Assembly: GCF_000739695.1 (NCBI RefSeq) | Contig: NZ_BBIO01000013.1 | Span: 1-64,000, forward strand | Origin: Tepidicaulis marinus | Lineage (GTDB): Bacteria; Pseudomonadota; Alphaproteobacteria; Parvibaculales; Parvibaculaceae | Direction of reading: 5' to 3' | DNA: 64,000 nucleotides | In this document: one piece after another, positions 25,901 to 34,091 of the stretch | Layout: each line of letters opens with the position of its first letter | How positions within the stretch are numbered: position 1 is the stretch's first letter | The notes under the pieces: generated by a model | Databases searched by the model: none | What the model was told of the DNA's origin: nothing | The model's input: only the letters and a program-made list of their open reading frames with translations | Translations under genes and position numbers: made by a program

Positions 25901-27312
25901 GAAACCGGTTGGGTACGCAGCTGCGCTTTGCGCAAGGCGAGGAAGCGCTGCAGCCCGCCGGACGCGGGAGTTTGCCGCTGCGTATGCCCGCGCAAGGCTG
26001 GCTGCCGGAAGTGCCAGGCAATGGGCGGTTCGAGGCGTCCTTGAACTGGCAAGGCGAAATCGGCACTTGGTGGGCGCTTGTACCGCTCGATGCGCACCGG
26101 CTGAAAGGGCAAACACAGCTGCGCGCGCAGGCAAGCGGCACGCCCAATAGGCCAAAAGTGACCGGCAGCATTCGCATTGACGACGGGGCTTATGAAAATC
26201 TCGATACCGGCACGCTCATTACATCGCTCATGCTGGACGCGGCGCTTGAGGAAAGCCGCATCGAGGTGAAAAAGCTCTCCGGCTCCGATGGGGAAAAAGG
26301 CACTTTCTCCGCGAGCGGCGCAGCAGAGATTGCGCCGGAAAGCGGCTTTCCGTTTGAACTCGACATGTCTTTCTCGCAATTTGCCGCCATGCGCCGCGAT
26401 GACATTACCGCGCGCGCGTCCGGCGAGATGGATATTTCCGGCGATACGGCATCGGCCGCCGTGAGCGGGAAGATCCGGACCGACGGCGTATTGGTGCGCA
26501 TTCCCGAACAGTTCCCGCCGGAAGTGGCCGTATTGAATGTGCGCGAGGCGCAAAGCGCTGCCGATGGAGAAGAAGAACGCAAAGAAACCGCGTTCGATCT
26601 TTCCCTCGATATCGCAGTGACCATGCCGAAACGTGTTTTCGTGCGCGGGCGCGGGCTTGATTCAGAATGGGAAGGGGCGCTTGAGGTCAAAGGCTCAGGC
26701 GAAGAGCCGCGCCTGACCGGCGAGCTGCGCCTGGTGCGCGGGTTCTTAAGCGTTCTGACGAAAGAATTCACGCTGAAAAGCGGGTTGATCGCATTTCAGG
26801 GCAACCAGCCCATCGCCCCGCGCATCGATGTGGTGGCGGAACATCGAAGCGACGGGCTGACCGTTGCGGCGGGCGCGCAAGGTCCGGCCTCACGCCCTTC
26901 AATCAGCTTGAGCTCCGTTCCCTCTCTGCCTGAAGAAGAGATCGTCTCGCGGGTTCTCTTCGGCAAAAGCCGGGCCAGTCTTTCCGCTTTGGAAGCCGCG
27001 CAGCTTGCTATCGCAGTGGGAGAGCTTACGGGGGTGACGGGCGGCGGGCCGGGCGTTCTCGATTTTGCGCGCGGGGTTTTGGGTGCCGATGTCTTGCGGG
27101 TTGAATCGGGCGGCGCGGCGGAGAAAGGCGCGGCGGTGGAAGCCGGTTCCTATGTCAGCGAGGACGTCTATATCGGGCTGAAAAAAGGTCTGACGGACAA
27201 TACCGGCGCGGTCTCCGTGGAAGTGGAAGTCACCCCAAACATTTCCCTGCGCAGCGAAACCGGCGTGACGGGCGAGAACGATGTCGGCGTCGAGTTCAAT
27301 TGGGATTATTGA
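22927..27312 (+). CDS. tamB: TamB-like translocation and assembly module protein (AsmA/DUF490)
   Basis: A 1461-residue inner-membrane-anchored, periplasm-spanning protein. One N-terminal helix (about 16-38, VGFSLLAVLVLCLLLAVLAY) is followed by very long repetitive beta-rich AsmA-like sequence. The conserved TamB C-terminal domain (about 1150-1461) contains LRLVRGFLSVLTKEFTLKSG, RIDVVAEHRSDGLTV and EEEIVSRVLFGKS and ends FNWDY. TamB-type proteins form a lipid-carrying groove linking the inner membrane to TamA in the outer membrane. The gene is fused in expression to tamA by a one-base gap. Confidence 0.92.
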   Translation: MEWRADIARKTARWVGFSLLAVLVLCLLLAVLAYGALQTGWGKARLASMAEAALSDEGTAFRITGLEGHLPHSIRIQKIEAEDEAGVWLSAETVELDWNPLALLAGDISIERLHVGRMDLPRLPDAPEDAAVADGFSLPLPLLARLSLAEAEVEKLGLGPSVIGEAAILRLAAQTRREEGALHTALKAERLDGKADRFSWQSLYRLEEDYLEIVFNVDEPNGGLAAGALGLGEGAAFSASLIGKGLLSNWNGGFDMRAEGLFDLGADLRLREDEGPRFALEGKLSSPALREGELAALFGTEPGFYLTGTWSRRGALTLGTLRVKGKELNARFDGEADLTGGGIEGRVEADIADKDAASALLPGAEAARIGLSGDVTGELSFPALSSTLLLEEFRSGNFSAARIETQIVLKERGPLSTGASHRFSLVGKAEDVRVQEEGAPDIAGQLWRLAAEGTFDREKTAVDAQEISFEAPFVQLTGSAGYALREEEGRADLNFESGDLSPLAALAGTGLSGRGAGRLAARFEQGGAVLEAALDAGFEQLSLGAEIPDLLLSGKADVSAVLSRGPGRFSLSKLTLATPHVTFNASADKPERGAAAGNYALSLPEAGVLSGALGAKLSGPLQVEGTLAGSLEAPRLSGTAQLPFIEAGGVSVREGKIGFTAREVLRAPEGAVELSGDTSLGPLSGNFLYVLEDDVLALEELSLTSGRSRLSGAATVPLGGAPIEGNFTADVPALSPWLPLAGPGGSGALKADIALSGPRSGRSGQNARLKGQVTEFILTEAGDVLFEAARADLEVSAWNLMETPRFTGKVAVKTLEAGGARLETLTLAADGRFDAFAFDGSAKGRFRGPLALETSGKLTLQGNDTVLELETLAGHFAGKKLVLGAPARLARAPGAFRVEGLDMGYGTGRLKGGFTLGPRLDGTLSLSALPLGALDPFWATGDLRGTVSGTLSLAGTRARPSGSLQLRLDDLARAQEEEMPPSTIELLCDWEGNRLGTQLRFAQGEEALQPAGRGSLPLRMPAQGWLPEVPGNGRFEASLNWQGEIGTWWALVPLDAHRLKGQTQLRAQASGTPNRPKVTGSIRIDDGAYENLDTGTLITSLMLDAALEESRIEVKKLSGSDGEKGTFSASGAAEIAPESGFPFELDMSFSQFAAMRRDDITARASGEMDISGDTASAAVSGKIRTDGVLVRIPEQFPPEVAVLNVREAQSAADGEEERKETAFDLSLDIAVTMPKRVFVRGRGLDSEWEGALEVKGSGEEPRLTGELRLVRGFLSVLTKEFTLKSGLIAFQGNQPIAPRIDVVAEHRSDGLTVAAGAQGPASRPSISLSSVPSLPEEEIVSRVLFGKSRASLSALEAAQLAIAVGELTGVTGGGPGVLDFARGVLGADVLRVESGGAAEKGAAVEAGSYVSEDVYIGLKKGLTDNTGAVSVEVEVTPNISLRSETGVTGENDVGVEFNWDY

Positions 27313-27340
27313 TCAGGCCTTTATAGGCCTATCGTGGCAA

Positions 27341-28009
27341 TCAAAAAGGGCAGGGCACGGTGAAAGTGACGAGCTCACCGTCTTTCGGGTGATGCAATGT
27401 CAGGCTTTCGGCATGAAGCTGCAGGCGCGGCGCAGCGTGGAACGCCTCGTCGGGCGCATAAAGCGGATCGCCGATAATCGGATGGCCAAGGGCGAGCATA
27501 TGCACGCGCAGCTGGTGTGAGCGCCCGGTAATGGGGGTAAGGCGCATGCGCGTTGCCTGCGCCTCACGCTCTATCACCTGCCAGTCGGTCTGCGAGGGCC
27601 GGCCTGTTTCATGATCGACGATATGTTTGGGCCGGTTCGGCCAGTCGATGGTGAGCGGCAGATCGACCCGGCCGTCGTCTCCTTCCACCTGCCCCCAGAC
27701 GCGGGCGACATAGCTCTTCTTCGTTTTGCGCCGCTCGAATTGCAGGCCGAGATGGCGGTGGGCTTTGCGGTGAAGCGCCATGACGATGACGCCGGATGTG
27801 TCGAGGTCGAGCCGGTGGACGACCGTGGCGCTCGGGAAGCGTTCCTGCGCCCGGCTTGCCAGGCAGTCGCGGTGCTCGAGCGGGCGCCCCGGCACGCTCA
27901 AGAGCCCCGACGGCTTGTCGAGCACCAGAATGTCCTCGTCCTGGTGGAGCACTGTCAGATAGGGCTCATCCGGCGGGGTGTAGATGAAAGGCCGCTCATC
28001 GTTATTCAT
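27341..28009 (-). CDS. RluA-family pseudouridine synthase
   Basis: A 222-residue RNA pseudouridine synthase of the RluA/RsuA superfamily. The catalytic-aspartate motif is VVHRLDLDTSGVIVMAL, followed by KSYVARVWG and a C-terminal GRSHQLRVHMLALGHPIIGD, all characteristic. There is no S4 domain; the short length and ending resemble RluA, which modifies 23S rRNA and tRNA. I choose ATG 28009, with GGGAAGG about nine bases upstream; a TTG codon precedes it. It overlaps the arfB stop by eight bases, so the two are coupled. Confidence 0.88.
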   Translation of the reverse strand: MNNDERPFIYTPPDEPYLTVLHQDEDILVLDKPSGLLSVPGRPLEHRDCLASRAQERFPSATVVHRLDLDTSGVIVMALHRKAHRHLGLQFERRKTKKSYVARVWGQVEGDDGRVDLPLTIDWPNRPKHIVDHETGRPSQTDWQVIEREAQATRMRLTPITGRSHQLRVHMLALGHPIIGDPLYAPDEAFHAAPRLQLHAESLTLHHPKDGELVTFTVPCPF

Positions 28010-28427
28010 CAAAACGGACCTTCCCGCTTCTTGCGCGTTTGATATGCGCGCGTTTGGTTTTTTCTTCCAGCCGCTTTTGTTTCTGGTTGCGGCTGATCCG
28101 GGTCGGGATACGCGGTTTCGGCTTTACGGCCGCGCGCGCAATCAGCTCTTTCAACCGTTCGATTGCATCCTCGCGGTTTGCTTCCTGTGTGCGGAAGCGG
28201 TTGGCCGTGATGACGATCACGCCTTCTTTCGTCATGCGCGAACCGGCAATGGAAGAAAGGCGGCCTTTAACCTCGTAAGGCAGCGCGCGGGAAGCGCGGA
28301 CGTCGAAACGGAGTTGCACGGCGCTTGCGACTTTATTGACGTTCTGCCCGCCAGGTCCGGAGGCGCGGATGAAGCTGAGGCTGATCTCCTCTTCCGGCAG
28401 CGATATATGCGGGGTGACGGGTATCAT
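28002..28427 (-). CDS. arfB: Alternative ribosome-rescue peptidyl-tRNA hydrolase ArfB (YaeJ)
   Basis: A 141-residue release-factor-like hydrolase that frees peptides from ribosomes stalled without a stop codon. The catalytic GGQ lies in SGPGGQNVNKVASAVQLRFD, followed by GVIVITANRFRTQEANREDA. The C-terminus is very basic (PTRISRNQKQKRLEEKTKR), the tail that enters the empty mRNA channel. It lacks the codon-recognition domains of RF1/RF2. Cotranscribed with the downstream pseudouridine synthase. Confidence 0.92.
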   Translation of the reverse strand: MIPVTPHISLPEEEISLSFIRASGPGGQNVNKVASAVQLRFDVRASRALPYEVKGRLSSIAGSRMTKEGVIVITANRFRTQEANREDAIERLKELIARAAVKPKPRIPTRISRNQKQKRLEEKTKRAHIKRARSGKVRFDE

Positions 28428-28455
28428 GGCGGCACTATAGATATTTAGCTGGCTT

Positions 28456-28680
28456 TTAGTAGTGAGGCGGACGCTGATGCGCGGGCCCTTGCGTTTTTTC
28501 CAGCGCTTCTTCGGCCAGGGACAGGCGCTCGATCAATTGTTTGACCTGCCGGGTCAGCCGGTCGATCTGCTGCCACTGCTCGGTTACCACCTCGTTCAAG
28601 CCGGTCACGGTTTCGTTTTGATGCGCGAGGTGGCTTTCAAGATCGGCCAGCCGCGCTTCAAGTTCTGCCATTTCACTCAT
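28456..28680 (-). CDS. slyX: SlyX family protein
   Basis: A 74-residue small coiled-coil protein of the SlyX family. ELEARLADLESHLAHQ and VVTEQWQQIDRLTRQVKQL are heptad-rich, and it ends with the family's PPHY. The start at 28680 begins MSEMAELEARL; upstream in-frame residues are unconserved. Function is not established. It lies 17 bases after the upstream flavoprotein gene, so probably in one transcript. Confidence 0.85.
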   Translation of the reverse strand: MSEMAELEARLADLESHLAHQNETVTGLNEVVTEQWQQIDRLTRQVKQLIERLSLAEEALEKTQGPAHQRPPHY

Positions 28681-28697
28681 CGCTTTGCCTTTGCCGT

Positions 28698-29876
28698 TCA
28701 CACATATTGGCCTGCCGCATGGCCGGAGGACCAGGCCCATTGAAAATTAAAACCGCCGAGATGCCCCGTCACATCCACCACTTCGCCGATGAAATAAAGC
28801 CCCGGTACCTCGCGCGCTTCCATCGTGCGGGAGGAAAGGCCGTCCGTATCGACCCCGCCCAGCGTCACCTCTGCCGTCCGGTAGCCCTCGGTGCCGTTCG
28901 GCAGGATACGCCAATCGGTCAGGCTTTGCGCGGCGCGGGCAAGATATTTGTCGGAAAGATCGGCAAGCCGCCCGTCAAAGCCGTGAAGCTCGCAGAGCTT
29001 TTCGGCAAGGCGTTTGGGAAGGATCTGGGAAAGGGCGGTGCGCAGCTCCTGTTTGGGCTGGGCTTGGCGCGCGGCTTTAAGCTCTGAAAGCAGGTCCCGG
29101 CCTGGCACCAGATTGACGGCAATTTCTTCGCCTTCGCGCCAATAGGAGGAAATTTGCAGGATGGCCGGGCCGCTTAGGCCCCGGTGGGTGAAGAGAAGCG
29201 CTTCTTTGAAGCTTGTTTTGCCGCAGCTGACCGCTGCGTCCTGCGCGACACCGGCAAGCTCTTTCAGGCGGGAAAGAAGCTCCGGTTTGAAGGTCAGCGG
29301 CACAAGGCCTGCGCGGGTCGGCACGATGTTAAGACCGAACTTCCTGGCGATTTCATAGCCGAAACCTGTGGCGCCCATTTTGGGAATGGATTTACCGCCG
29401 CTCGCAATAACAAGCGAGGCGCAGCTAAGCGGTGTTTGCCCGAACGCAAGGCGGAAACCATCCGCGCTTTTCTCGATGCCCGTGACTTCCTCGCCAAGGC
29501 GCAGTTCCGCTCCTGCTTGCCTGGCCTCTCCGATCAGCATATCGATGATCTGCTGCGAAGAGCCGTCACAGAAAAGCTGGCCCAAGGTTTTCTCATGATA
29601 GGCGATGCCATGGGCCTTCACCTTGGCGATGAAATCCTGCTGGGTGTAGCGTTTCAGCGCGGAAATGCAGAAATGGGGATTTTGCGAGAGGAAATTTTTG
29701 GGGCTCGCATGCAAGTTCGTAAAGTTGCAGCGCCCGCCGCCCGAAATGCGGATTTTCTCTGCCGGTTTTTTCGCATGATCGAGCAGCAGCACGCGCCGGC
29801 CCCGGCGGCCAGCCTCAATGGCGCACATCAGGCCCGCGCCGCCTGCGCCAATAATGATCACGTCGAAATGCTGCAA
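28698..29876 (-). CDS. HI0933/YhiN-family flavoprotein (NAD(P)/FAD-dependent oxidoreductase)
   Basis: A 392-residue flavoprotein. The FAD motif IIIGAGGAGLMCAIEAGRRG is at the N-terminus and KIRISGGGRCNFTN is the hallmark of the HI0933 family. GGKSIPKMGATGFGYEIA and the closing GEVVDVTGHLGGFNFQWAW also fit. The start is a TTG at 29876 supported by AGGA seven bases upstream, since the FAD motif begins within ten residues. The family's physiological reaction is unknown. Confidence 0.87.
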   Translation of the reverse strand: MQHFDVIIIGAGGAGLMCAIEAGRRGRRVLLLDHAKKPAEKIRISGGGRCNFTNLHASPKNFLSQNPHFCISALKRYTQQDFIAKVKAHGIAYHEKTLGQLFCDGSSQQIIDMLIGEARQAGAELRLGEEVTGIEKSADGFRLAFGQTPLSCASLVIASGGKSIPKMGATGFGYEIARKFGLNIVPTRAGLVPLTFKPELLSRLKELAGVAQDAAVSCGKTSFKEALLFTHRGLSGPAILQISSYWREGEEIAVNLVPGRDLLSELKAARQAQPKQELRTALSQILPKRLAEKLCELHGFDGRLADLSDKYLARAAQSLTDWRILPNGTEGYRTAEVTLGGVDTDGLSSRTMEAREVPGLYFIGEVVDVTGHLGGFNFQWAWSSGHAAGQYV

Positions 29877-29915
29877 AACTTTTCCTGCGCCGTCTGAGGC
29901 CGCCCTAAAAGGGGA

Positions 29916-30389
29916 TTAGCTATCCCGGCGGGTCTTTTTCTGCAAGGCATCCAGCGCCTTGTCGATGGCGGATTTGGCGTTGGCGGTGATGCCGCCTTTT
30001 TCATATTGGCGTTTGACCAGCGCTTCAATCTGATCGGCGAGATCATCGGCGCTGCGGGCGCCTTCGGCCGGGGGCTCGGGGTTCGCGGCGCCGAAAAGGT
30101 TGATCCAGTGCTCGCTGCGTCGGCCCATCTCCAGAAGCTCGTAGAAATTCCGGCTGCGCGGCCCGGAAAGAAGGTCGATGGCTGCGGCGATAAAGGAAAG
30201 CGGGCTGAGCAGAAGATCGCGCACCCCGTCCAAAAGCAGCTTGCCCTGAAAGACGAAAAGATCGCGCAGTAATATCCAGCGCGCATCTGCGGCGGTCTGG
30301 GGTAGGTGCCCAACGTCCCCGTCTTCGGGGGCTTTGCCTTGAAAATCTTCAGAAAAATCCGGCCCGTTGCGGGAAGAGGGCGTGTTCAT
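29916..30389 (-). CDS. Hypothetical protein, 157 residues
   Basis: An acidic, mainly alpha-helical protein I do not recognise. A hydrophobic stretch at about 48-75 (FQGKLLLDGVRDLLLSPLSF) could be amphipathic or membrane-associated. The C-terminal part (ADDLADQIEALVKRQYEKGG, AIDKALDALQKK) looks like a short coiled coil. It lies 39 bases upstream of the YhiN-like flavoprotein gene on the same strand, so it may be in that operon. Confidence 0.65.
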   Translation of the reverse strand: MNTPSSRNGPDFSEDFQGKAPEDGDVGHLPQTAADARWILLRDLFVFQGKLLLDGVRDLLLSPLSFIAAAIDLLSGPRSRNFYELLEMGRRSEHWINLFGAANPEPPAEGARSADDLADQIEALVKRQYEKGGITANAKSAIDKALDALQKKTRRDS

Positions 30390-30459
30390 CGCGCGTGCCC
30401 CGGCCTTATCGGCAGTGTCGCTGGCAAGCGCATGAAGCCTCCGCTCTTCGATGACCTAT

Positions 30460-30693
30460 CTATTCGTCCGCCGACTTGCGCACGAAGGTAACGGCATAAA
30501 AGGCCTCGCCGTCGAACAGGGATTTAGGCTCGCCCATGCCCTCGATCATCATGAATTTGCGCGGCACGATCTGGCCTTCCATCCGGTAGCCTTTCGCGCT
30601 CATGTTCCGGCGGTGAAACTCCATCGCAGCAGGCGTGAAGTCTTTCGCCAACACCGTGATGCGCTCGGGGTTTTCCTTGTTATCGTCGGACAT
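30460..30693 (-). CDS. Hypothetical protein, 77 residues
   Basis: A small soluble protein beginning MSDDNKENPERITVLAKDF with a conserved-looking core (MEFHRRNMSAKGYRMEGQI, GEAFYAVTFVRK). The start at 30693 is chosen because in-frame sequence upstream is Arg/Pro-rich and spans the neighbouring terminator. A GGAG lies about 13 bases upstream of it. No function can be assigned. It is separated from the next downstream gene by 70 bases. Confidence 0.6.
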   Translation of the reverse strand: MSDDNKENPERITVLAKDFTPAAMEFHRRNMSAKGYRMEGQIVPRKFMMIEGMGEPKSLFDGEAFYAVTFVRKSADE

Positions 30694-30812
30694 GGGGCTG
30701 GTCTCGCTCCTGCATGGGCGGTTGGGACGGCAAGCCCGGCCGGCGCGCCGACTCATGGGCTTTTCTGGCCGCAGTATGGGCTTTGAGGGGGGAGTTTGTC
30801 GAGTGGGCGGGC

Positions 30813-30841
30813 AAAAAAAGGGCGGCCCCGCAAGGCCGCCC
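30813..30841 (-). terminator. Intrinsic terminator of the acyl-CoA dehydrogenase operon
   Basis: On the minus strand a perfect eight-pair GC stem (GGGCGGCC, six-base loop, 30820-30841) is followed by seven T residues. It lies just after the acyl-CoA dehydrogenase stop at 30871. Confidence 0.85.
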
Positions 30842-30870
30842 CATATCCTGCCTTTCCGCCACAAACCGGC

Positions 30871-32013
30871 TCAATAATCGTCGAGTTCGGCGTAGCGGTT
30901 GCGGTGGAAATTGGCATCCCCCAAGGTTGCCGCTGCGACACGCGCCCGTTTCATGAAAAGGCCGATGTCATATTCGTCCGTCATGCCGATGCCGCCATGC
31001 ATCTGCAGGCCTTCATTGGTGATGAGGCGCGAGGCTTCGGCAAGGCGGGCCTTGGCGAGGCTGGCGAGTTTGGGCACGTCGTTGCGCCGTTCCTCGACGG
31101 CGCTCAATGCTTCGAGCACCACGGAGCGGCACAGCTCCACTTCGCAAAAGAGCTCGGCGGCGCGGTGCTGCAGCGCCTGGAAGGAGCCGATGACCTTGCC
31201 GAACTGCTTGCGCTCCTTCAGGTAGTCCACGGTCGTGTCGAAGACCTGCTGAATGAGGCCCAGCGTTTCAGCGGCAATGCCGATCCGGCCGATATCGAGC
31301 GCCGGTTCCAGCACGTCCCAGCCGCCATCGACGGAGCCGAGCACATTGGCCGCGGGCACGCTTACGCCGTCGAATTCCACAATGGCTGCGTTGCGGTGAT
31401 CGGCCATATGGGTGCGGGTGATTTTAAGCCCATCCGTGTTTTTCGTATCCACGAGGAAAAGCGTGATGCCGCTTGTGTCCTTCGGCCCGCCGGAGGTGCG
31501 CGCGGCGACGATCAGGACATCGGCGACATGACCGTCCAGCACGAAGACCTTCTTGCCGGTGATCTTGAAATTGTCGCCCGCCGCTTCCGCTTTCGTGGCA
31601 ATGGCGCAGGGATTGTGATGGGCGCCTTCTTCCAGTGCCAGCGCCATGACGATTTCGCCGGAGGCGATAAGCGGCAGATATTTTTGCCGCTGGGCGGAGG
31701 TGCCGCCCTGCTGAATGGCGGAGCCGGCGAGCAGCACGGTGGAGATCAGCGGGGTCGCGGCCAGCGTGCGCCCGGCTTGTTCCAGCACGAGGCCGAGGCC
31801 GACGGGGCCGAAATCCGTGCCGCCATATTGTTCAGGCACCATGATCCCGGCAAAGCCGAGATTGGCGATCTCCCGCCACACCGCGGTGTCGTAGCCGTTC
31901 TCGTCCTTGCTGTCGCGCAATTTACGGAAATTGGCGACGGGGACTTTTTCCTGAAAAAACTGTTCCGCGGTTTCCTTGAGGAGGGCCTGCTCCTCGTTCA
32001 ATACCAACGCCAT
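30871..32013 (-). CDS. Acyl-CoA dehydrogenase family protein (possible small subunit of a heteromer)
   Basis: A 380-residue FAD-dependent acyl-CoA dehydrogenase that forms the trans-2 double bond in acyl-CoA. EQYGGTDFGPVGLGLVLEQA and VLGSVDGGWDVLEPAL are typical of the fold, and the C-terminal FAD-binding segment is LQMHGGIGMTDEYDIGLFMK. The usual (Y/F)xEPxxGSD motif is degenerate here (LALEEGAHHNP). It lies 46 bases downstream of a second dehydrogenase gene that retains that motif. The pair resembles sterol-side-chain FadE28/FadE29-type heterotetramers. Substrate unknown. Confidence 0.88.
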   Translation of the reverse strand: MALVLNEEQALLKETAEQFFQEKVPVANFRKLRDSKDENGYDTAVWREIANLGFAGIMVPEQYGGTDFGPVGLGLVLEQAGRTLAATPLISTVLLAGSAIQQGGTSAQRQKYLPLIASGEIVMALALEEGAHHNPCAIATKAEAAGDNFKITGKKVFVLDGHVADVLIVAARTSGGPKDTSGITLFLVDTKNTDGLKITRTHMADHRNAAIVEFDGVSVPAANVLGSVDGGWDVLEPALDIGRIGIAAETLGLIQQVFDTTVDYLKERKQFGKVIGSFQALQHRAAELFCEVELCRSVVLEALSAVEERRNDVPKLASLAKARLAEASRLITNEGLQMHGGIGMTDEYDIGLFMKRARVAAATLGDANFHRNRYAELDDY

Positions 32014-32059
32014 GTCCTGTCTCTTTCGTTTCTTGATGTTGCTTGAAGGGCAGGGCCGG

Positions 32060-33247
32060 TTATTCCGGCAGTTCCAGAACCCGCTTGGCGATCACGTTGA
32101 GCTGCACTTCGGAAGTGCCGCCTTCGATGGAATTGCCTTTCGAGCGCAGCCAGGCGCGGGTGGTCGTCAGCTCGTCTTCGCTGAAGCCTTCGCCTTCCCA
32201 GCCAAGACCCTGGATACCCATCACCTCAAGCAGCAGTTCGTAGCGGCGCTTGTTCAGTTCCGTGCCGTAATATTTGAACATGGACGAGGCCGCGCCCGGG
32301 CCCTGGCCGGCTTTGGCTTCTTCGGCGGAGCGGCGCATGGTCAGCGCGAAAGCCTGGCTGTCCATTTTCTGGCGCACGATCTTGTCGCGCACGGACGGAT
32401 CGGCAATGCGCCCGTTTTCCTCGCCGATATAGTCTTTGGCGGCCTGTTCGATGCCGGGGCCTGCGCCCCCGCCGCCGCCAAGGCCCATGCCCGAAATCAT
32501 GGCACGCTCGTGCTGCAGCAGGCGCTTGGCGATGGTCCAGCCCTTGTTGAGTTCGCCCACCAGGTTCTTCTTCGGAGCTTTGGCGTCGGTGAGGAAAGTT
32601 TCGCAGAAGGGCGAGGCGCCGGAGATCATGGTGATCGGGCGGGTCTCGACGCCGGGCTGGTCCATGTCGATCAAGAGGAAGGAAATGCCTTCATGCTTTT
32701 TGGACGTGTCGGTGCGTACCAGGCAGAAAATCCAGTCGGCCTTGTCCGCATAAGAAGTCCAGATCTTCTGGCCGTTGACGAGGTAATGATCGCCCTTGTC
32801 CTCGCATTTGGTCTGCAGGCCGGCAAGGTCGGAGCCTGCGCCCGGTTCCGAATAGCCCTGGCACCAGCGGATTTCCCCGCGCACGATCGGGGGAATGTGC
32901 TCCTTCTTTTGCTCTTCATTGGCAAATTCCAGGAGCGCCGGGCCAAGCATCCAAAGGCCGAAGCTCATCAGCGGGGTGCGCGCATGGATGCGGCGCATCT
33001 CCTGCTGGAGCACCATGTTTTCTTCTTTGGTAAGGCCCCCGCCGCCATATTCCTTCGGCCAGGTCGGCGCGGTCCAGCCGCGCTCGGCCATGCGCTCCAT
33101 CCAGATTTTCGAGTCCGGGTTCTTCCATACCGCCTTGCGCCCGCCCCAGGGTTCTTCGCCCTCTTTCATCGGGGTGCGCATGGATGCGGGGCAATTGGCC
33201 TCCAGCCATTCGCGGGTTTCGGCGCGGAATTTTTCAAGCGCGTCCAT
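32060..33247 (-). CDS. Acyl-CoA dehydrogenase family protein (partner subunit)
   Basis: A 395-residue acyl-CoA dehydrogenase. The N-terminal PTWPKEYGGGGLTKEE, the flavin-contact signature CQGYSEPGAGSDLAGL and the C-terminal NSIEGGTSEVQLNVIAKRVL are complete, so this subunit looks fully active. The length, WPKEYGG and EGGTSEVQ motifs resemble the FadE17/26/29 group acting on bulky acyl-CoAs. A clear GGGAG precedes its ATG. It is the first gene of a two-gene transcript that ends at the terminator at 30813. Confidence 0.9.
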   Translation of the reverse strand: MDALEKFRAETREWLEANCPASMRTPMKEGEEPWGGRKAVWKNPDSKIWMERMAERGWTAPTWPKEYGGGGLTKEENMVLQQEMRRIHARTPLMSFGLWMLGPALLEFANEEQKKEHIPPIVRGEIRWCQGYSEPGAGSDLAGLQTKCEDKGDHYLVNGQKIWTSYADKADWIFCLVRTDTSKKHEGISFLLIDMDQPGVETRPITMISGASPFCETFLTDAKAPKKNLVGELNKGWTIAKRLLQHERAMISGMGLGGGGGAGPGIEQAAKDYIGEENGRIADPSVRDKIVRQKMDSQAFALTMRRSAEEAKAGQGPGAASSMFKYYGTELNKRRYELLLEVMGIQGLGWEGEGFSEDELTTTRAWLRSKGNSIEGGTSEVQLNVIAKRVLELPE

Positions 33248-33347
33248 CTGTCTGCTCCCTCAAGAATTATGATGGCGGGAGCATAGCAGCGAGCGTCCTG
33301 CTTACAAGTCGTAAAATTGATGTACTAGTTATGCGGGCTGGAGGCGG

Positions 33348-33950
33348 TTACCCCCGGTTTTCCCGCGTCCCGGCGGCGGAGAATTCCAGACAGGTAAAGA
33401 GCCGTGTCACGACCTCGCCATCCTCGCTCCAGGGCATGACGAGGGATTCGAAGTGGATATTGTTCATGCCCTGCCATGCCTCGAACGTGCCATGGCCGCG
33501 GATGGGCCGGCGCCAGCAGCGCACCAAGCGGTTGATGGCGATATATTGCTCGACGAAGAGCGGCGGCATGCATTCGCTCACCAGCTGCCCGGTATTGTCG
33601 ACGCCCACCAGTTCGACAAGCTCTTTGCCCATATAGACGCAGCGGTAATCGTCCCGGCCTTCCCTTGTGCTTTCAGCCATCAGCTCGACCATAAAGGCGT
33701 TTTCGACGGCTTCGGCTAGATCGGGCAGAAAAAGATCCGTATGGCGCGGGCATGTGCCGTCTTCGGCCAAGCGCTGCCAATGCTCCAGCGCCCAGGTCAA
33801 TTTCGGTGATTGGAAAACCGGGTCGAGTTCCCAGGTATTGAGCGGAATGGCTTTCGCCCATTCTTCGGCTTTGGCACGGCCGATCGGCGCGCCCGTGCGG
33901 CGGGCATGCTCGATCAACGCTGTGCGGCCTGTCCCCAGATTTGCCGTCAC
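33348..33950 (-). CDS. PAS-like domain protein (PAS_5/DUF1457 type)
   Basis: A 200-residue soluble protein. The core (WELDPVFQSPKLTWALEHWQ, DYRCVYMGKELVELVGVDNT, VVTRLFTCLEFSA) resembles the single-PAS family common in alphaproteobacteria, with no attached output domain. The start is a GTG at 33950 with GGGGAAG upstream. It stands alone between lipid-catabolism genes and may be a ligand sensor, but nothing shows the ligand. Confidence 0.7.
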   Translation of the reverse strand: MTANLGTGRTALIEHARRTGAPIGRAKAEEWAKAIPLNTWELDPVFQSPKLTWALEHWQRLAEDGTCPRHTDLFLPDLAEAVENAFMVELMAESTREGRDDYRCVYMGKELVELVGVDNTGQLVSECMPPLFVEQYIAINRLVRCWRRPIRGHGTFEAWQGMNNIHFESLVMPWSEDGEVVTRLFTCLEFSAAGTRENRG

Positions 33951-34011
33951 AATACTTCCCCATCCAGGTCTTAATACCTACATTGAAACGATTATATCTT
34001 TATTGGAAGTA

Positions 34012-34047
34012 AATAAAAAATAAAAACGGCGCATTCTCGATGCGCCG
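34012..34047 (-). terminator. Intrinsic terminator of the acyl-CoA synthetase gene
   Basis: A perfect eight-pair stem (CGGCGCAT, loop, ATGCGCCG; 34027-34047) is followed on the minus strand by TTTTTATTTTTTATT. It lies 45 bases beyond the acyl-CoA synthetase stop. Confidence 0.85.
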
Positions 34048-34091
34048 CTTTCCAAAAATCTTTAAGTAATGGAGTAGATTAAAAGAATAAC

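Noticed and set aside
22927-27312. Repetitive beta-rich sequence considered as an adhesin or autotransporter
   Set aside because: The N-terminal membrane anchor, DUF490-like C-terminus and position after tamA identify TamB.
27313-27340. Inverted repeat AGGCC-TTTATA-GGCCT as a terminator between tamB and the pseudouridine synthase gene
   Set aside because: The stem is short and no T-run follows on either strand, so the evidence is too weak.
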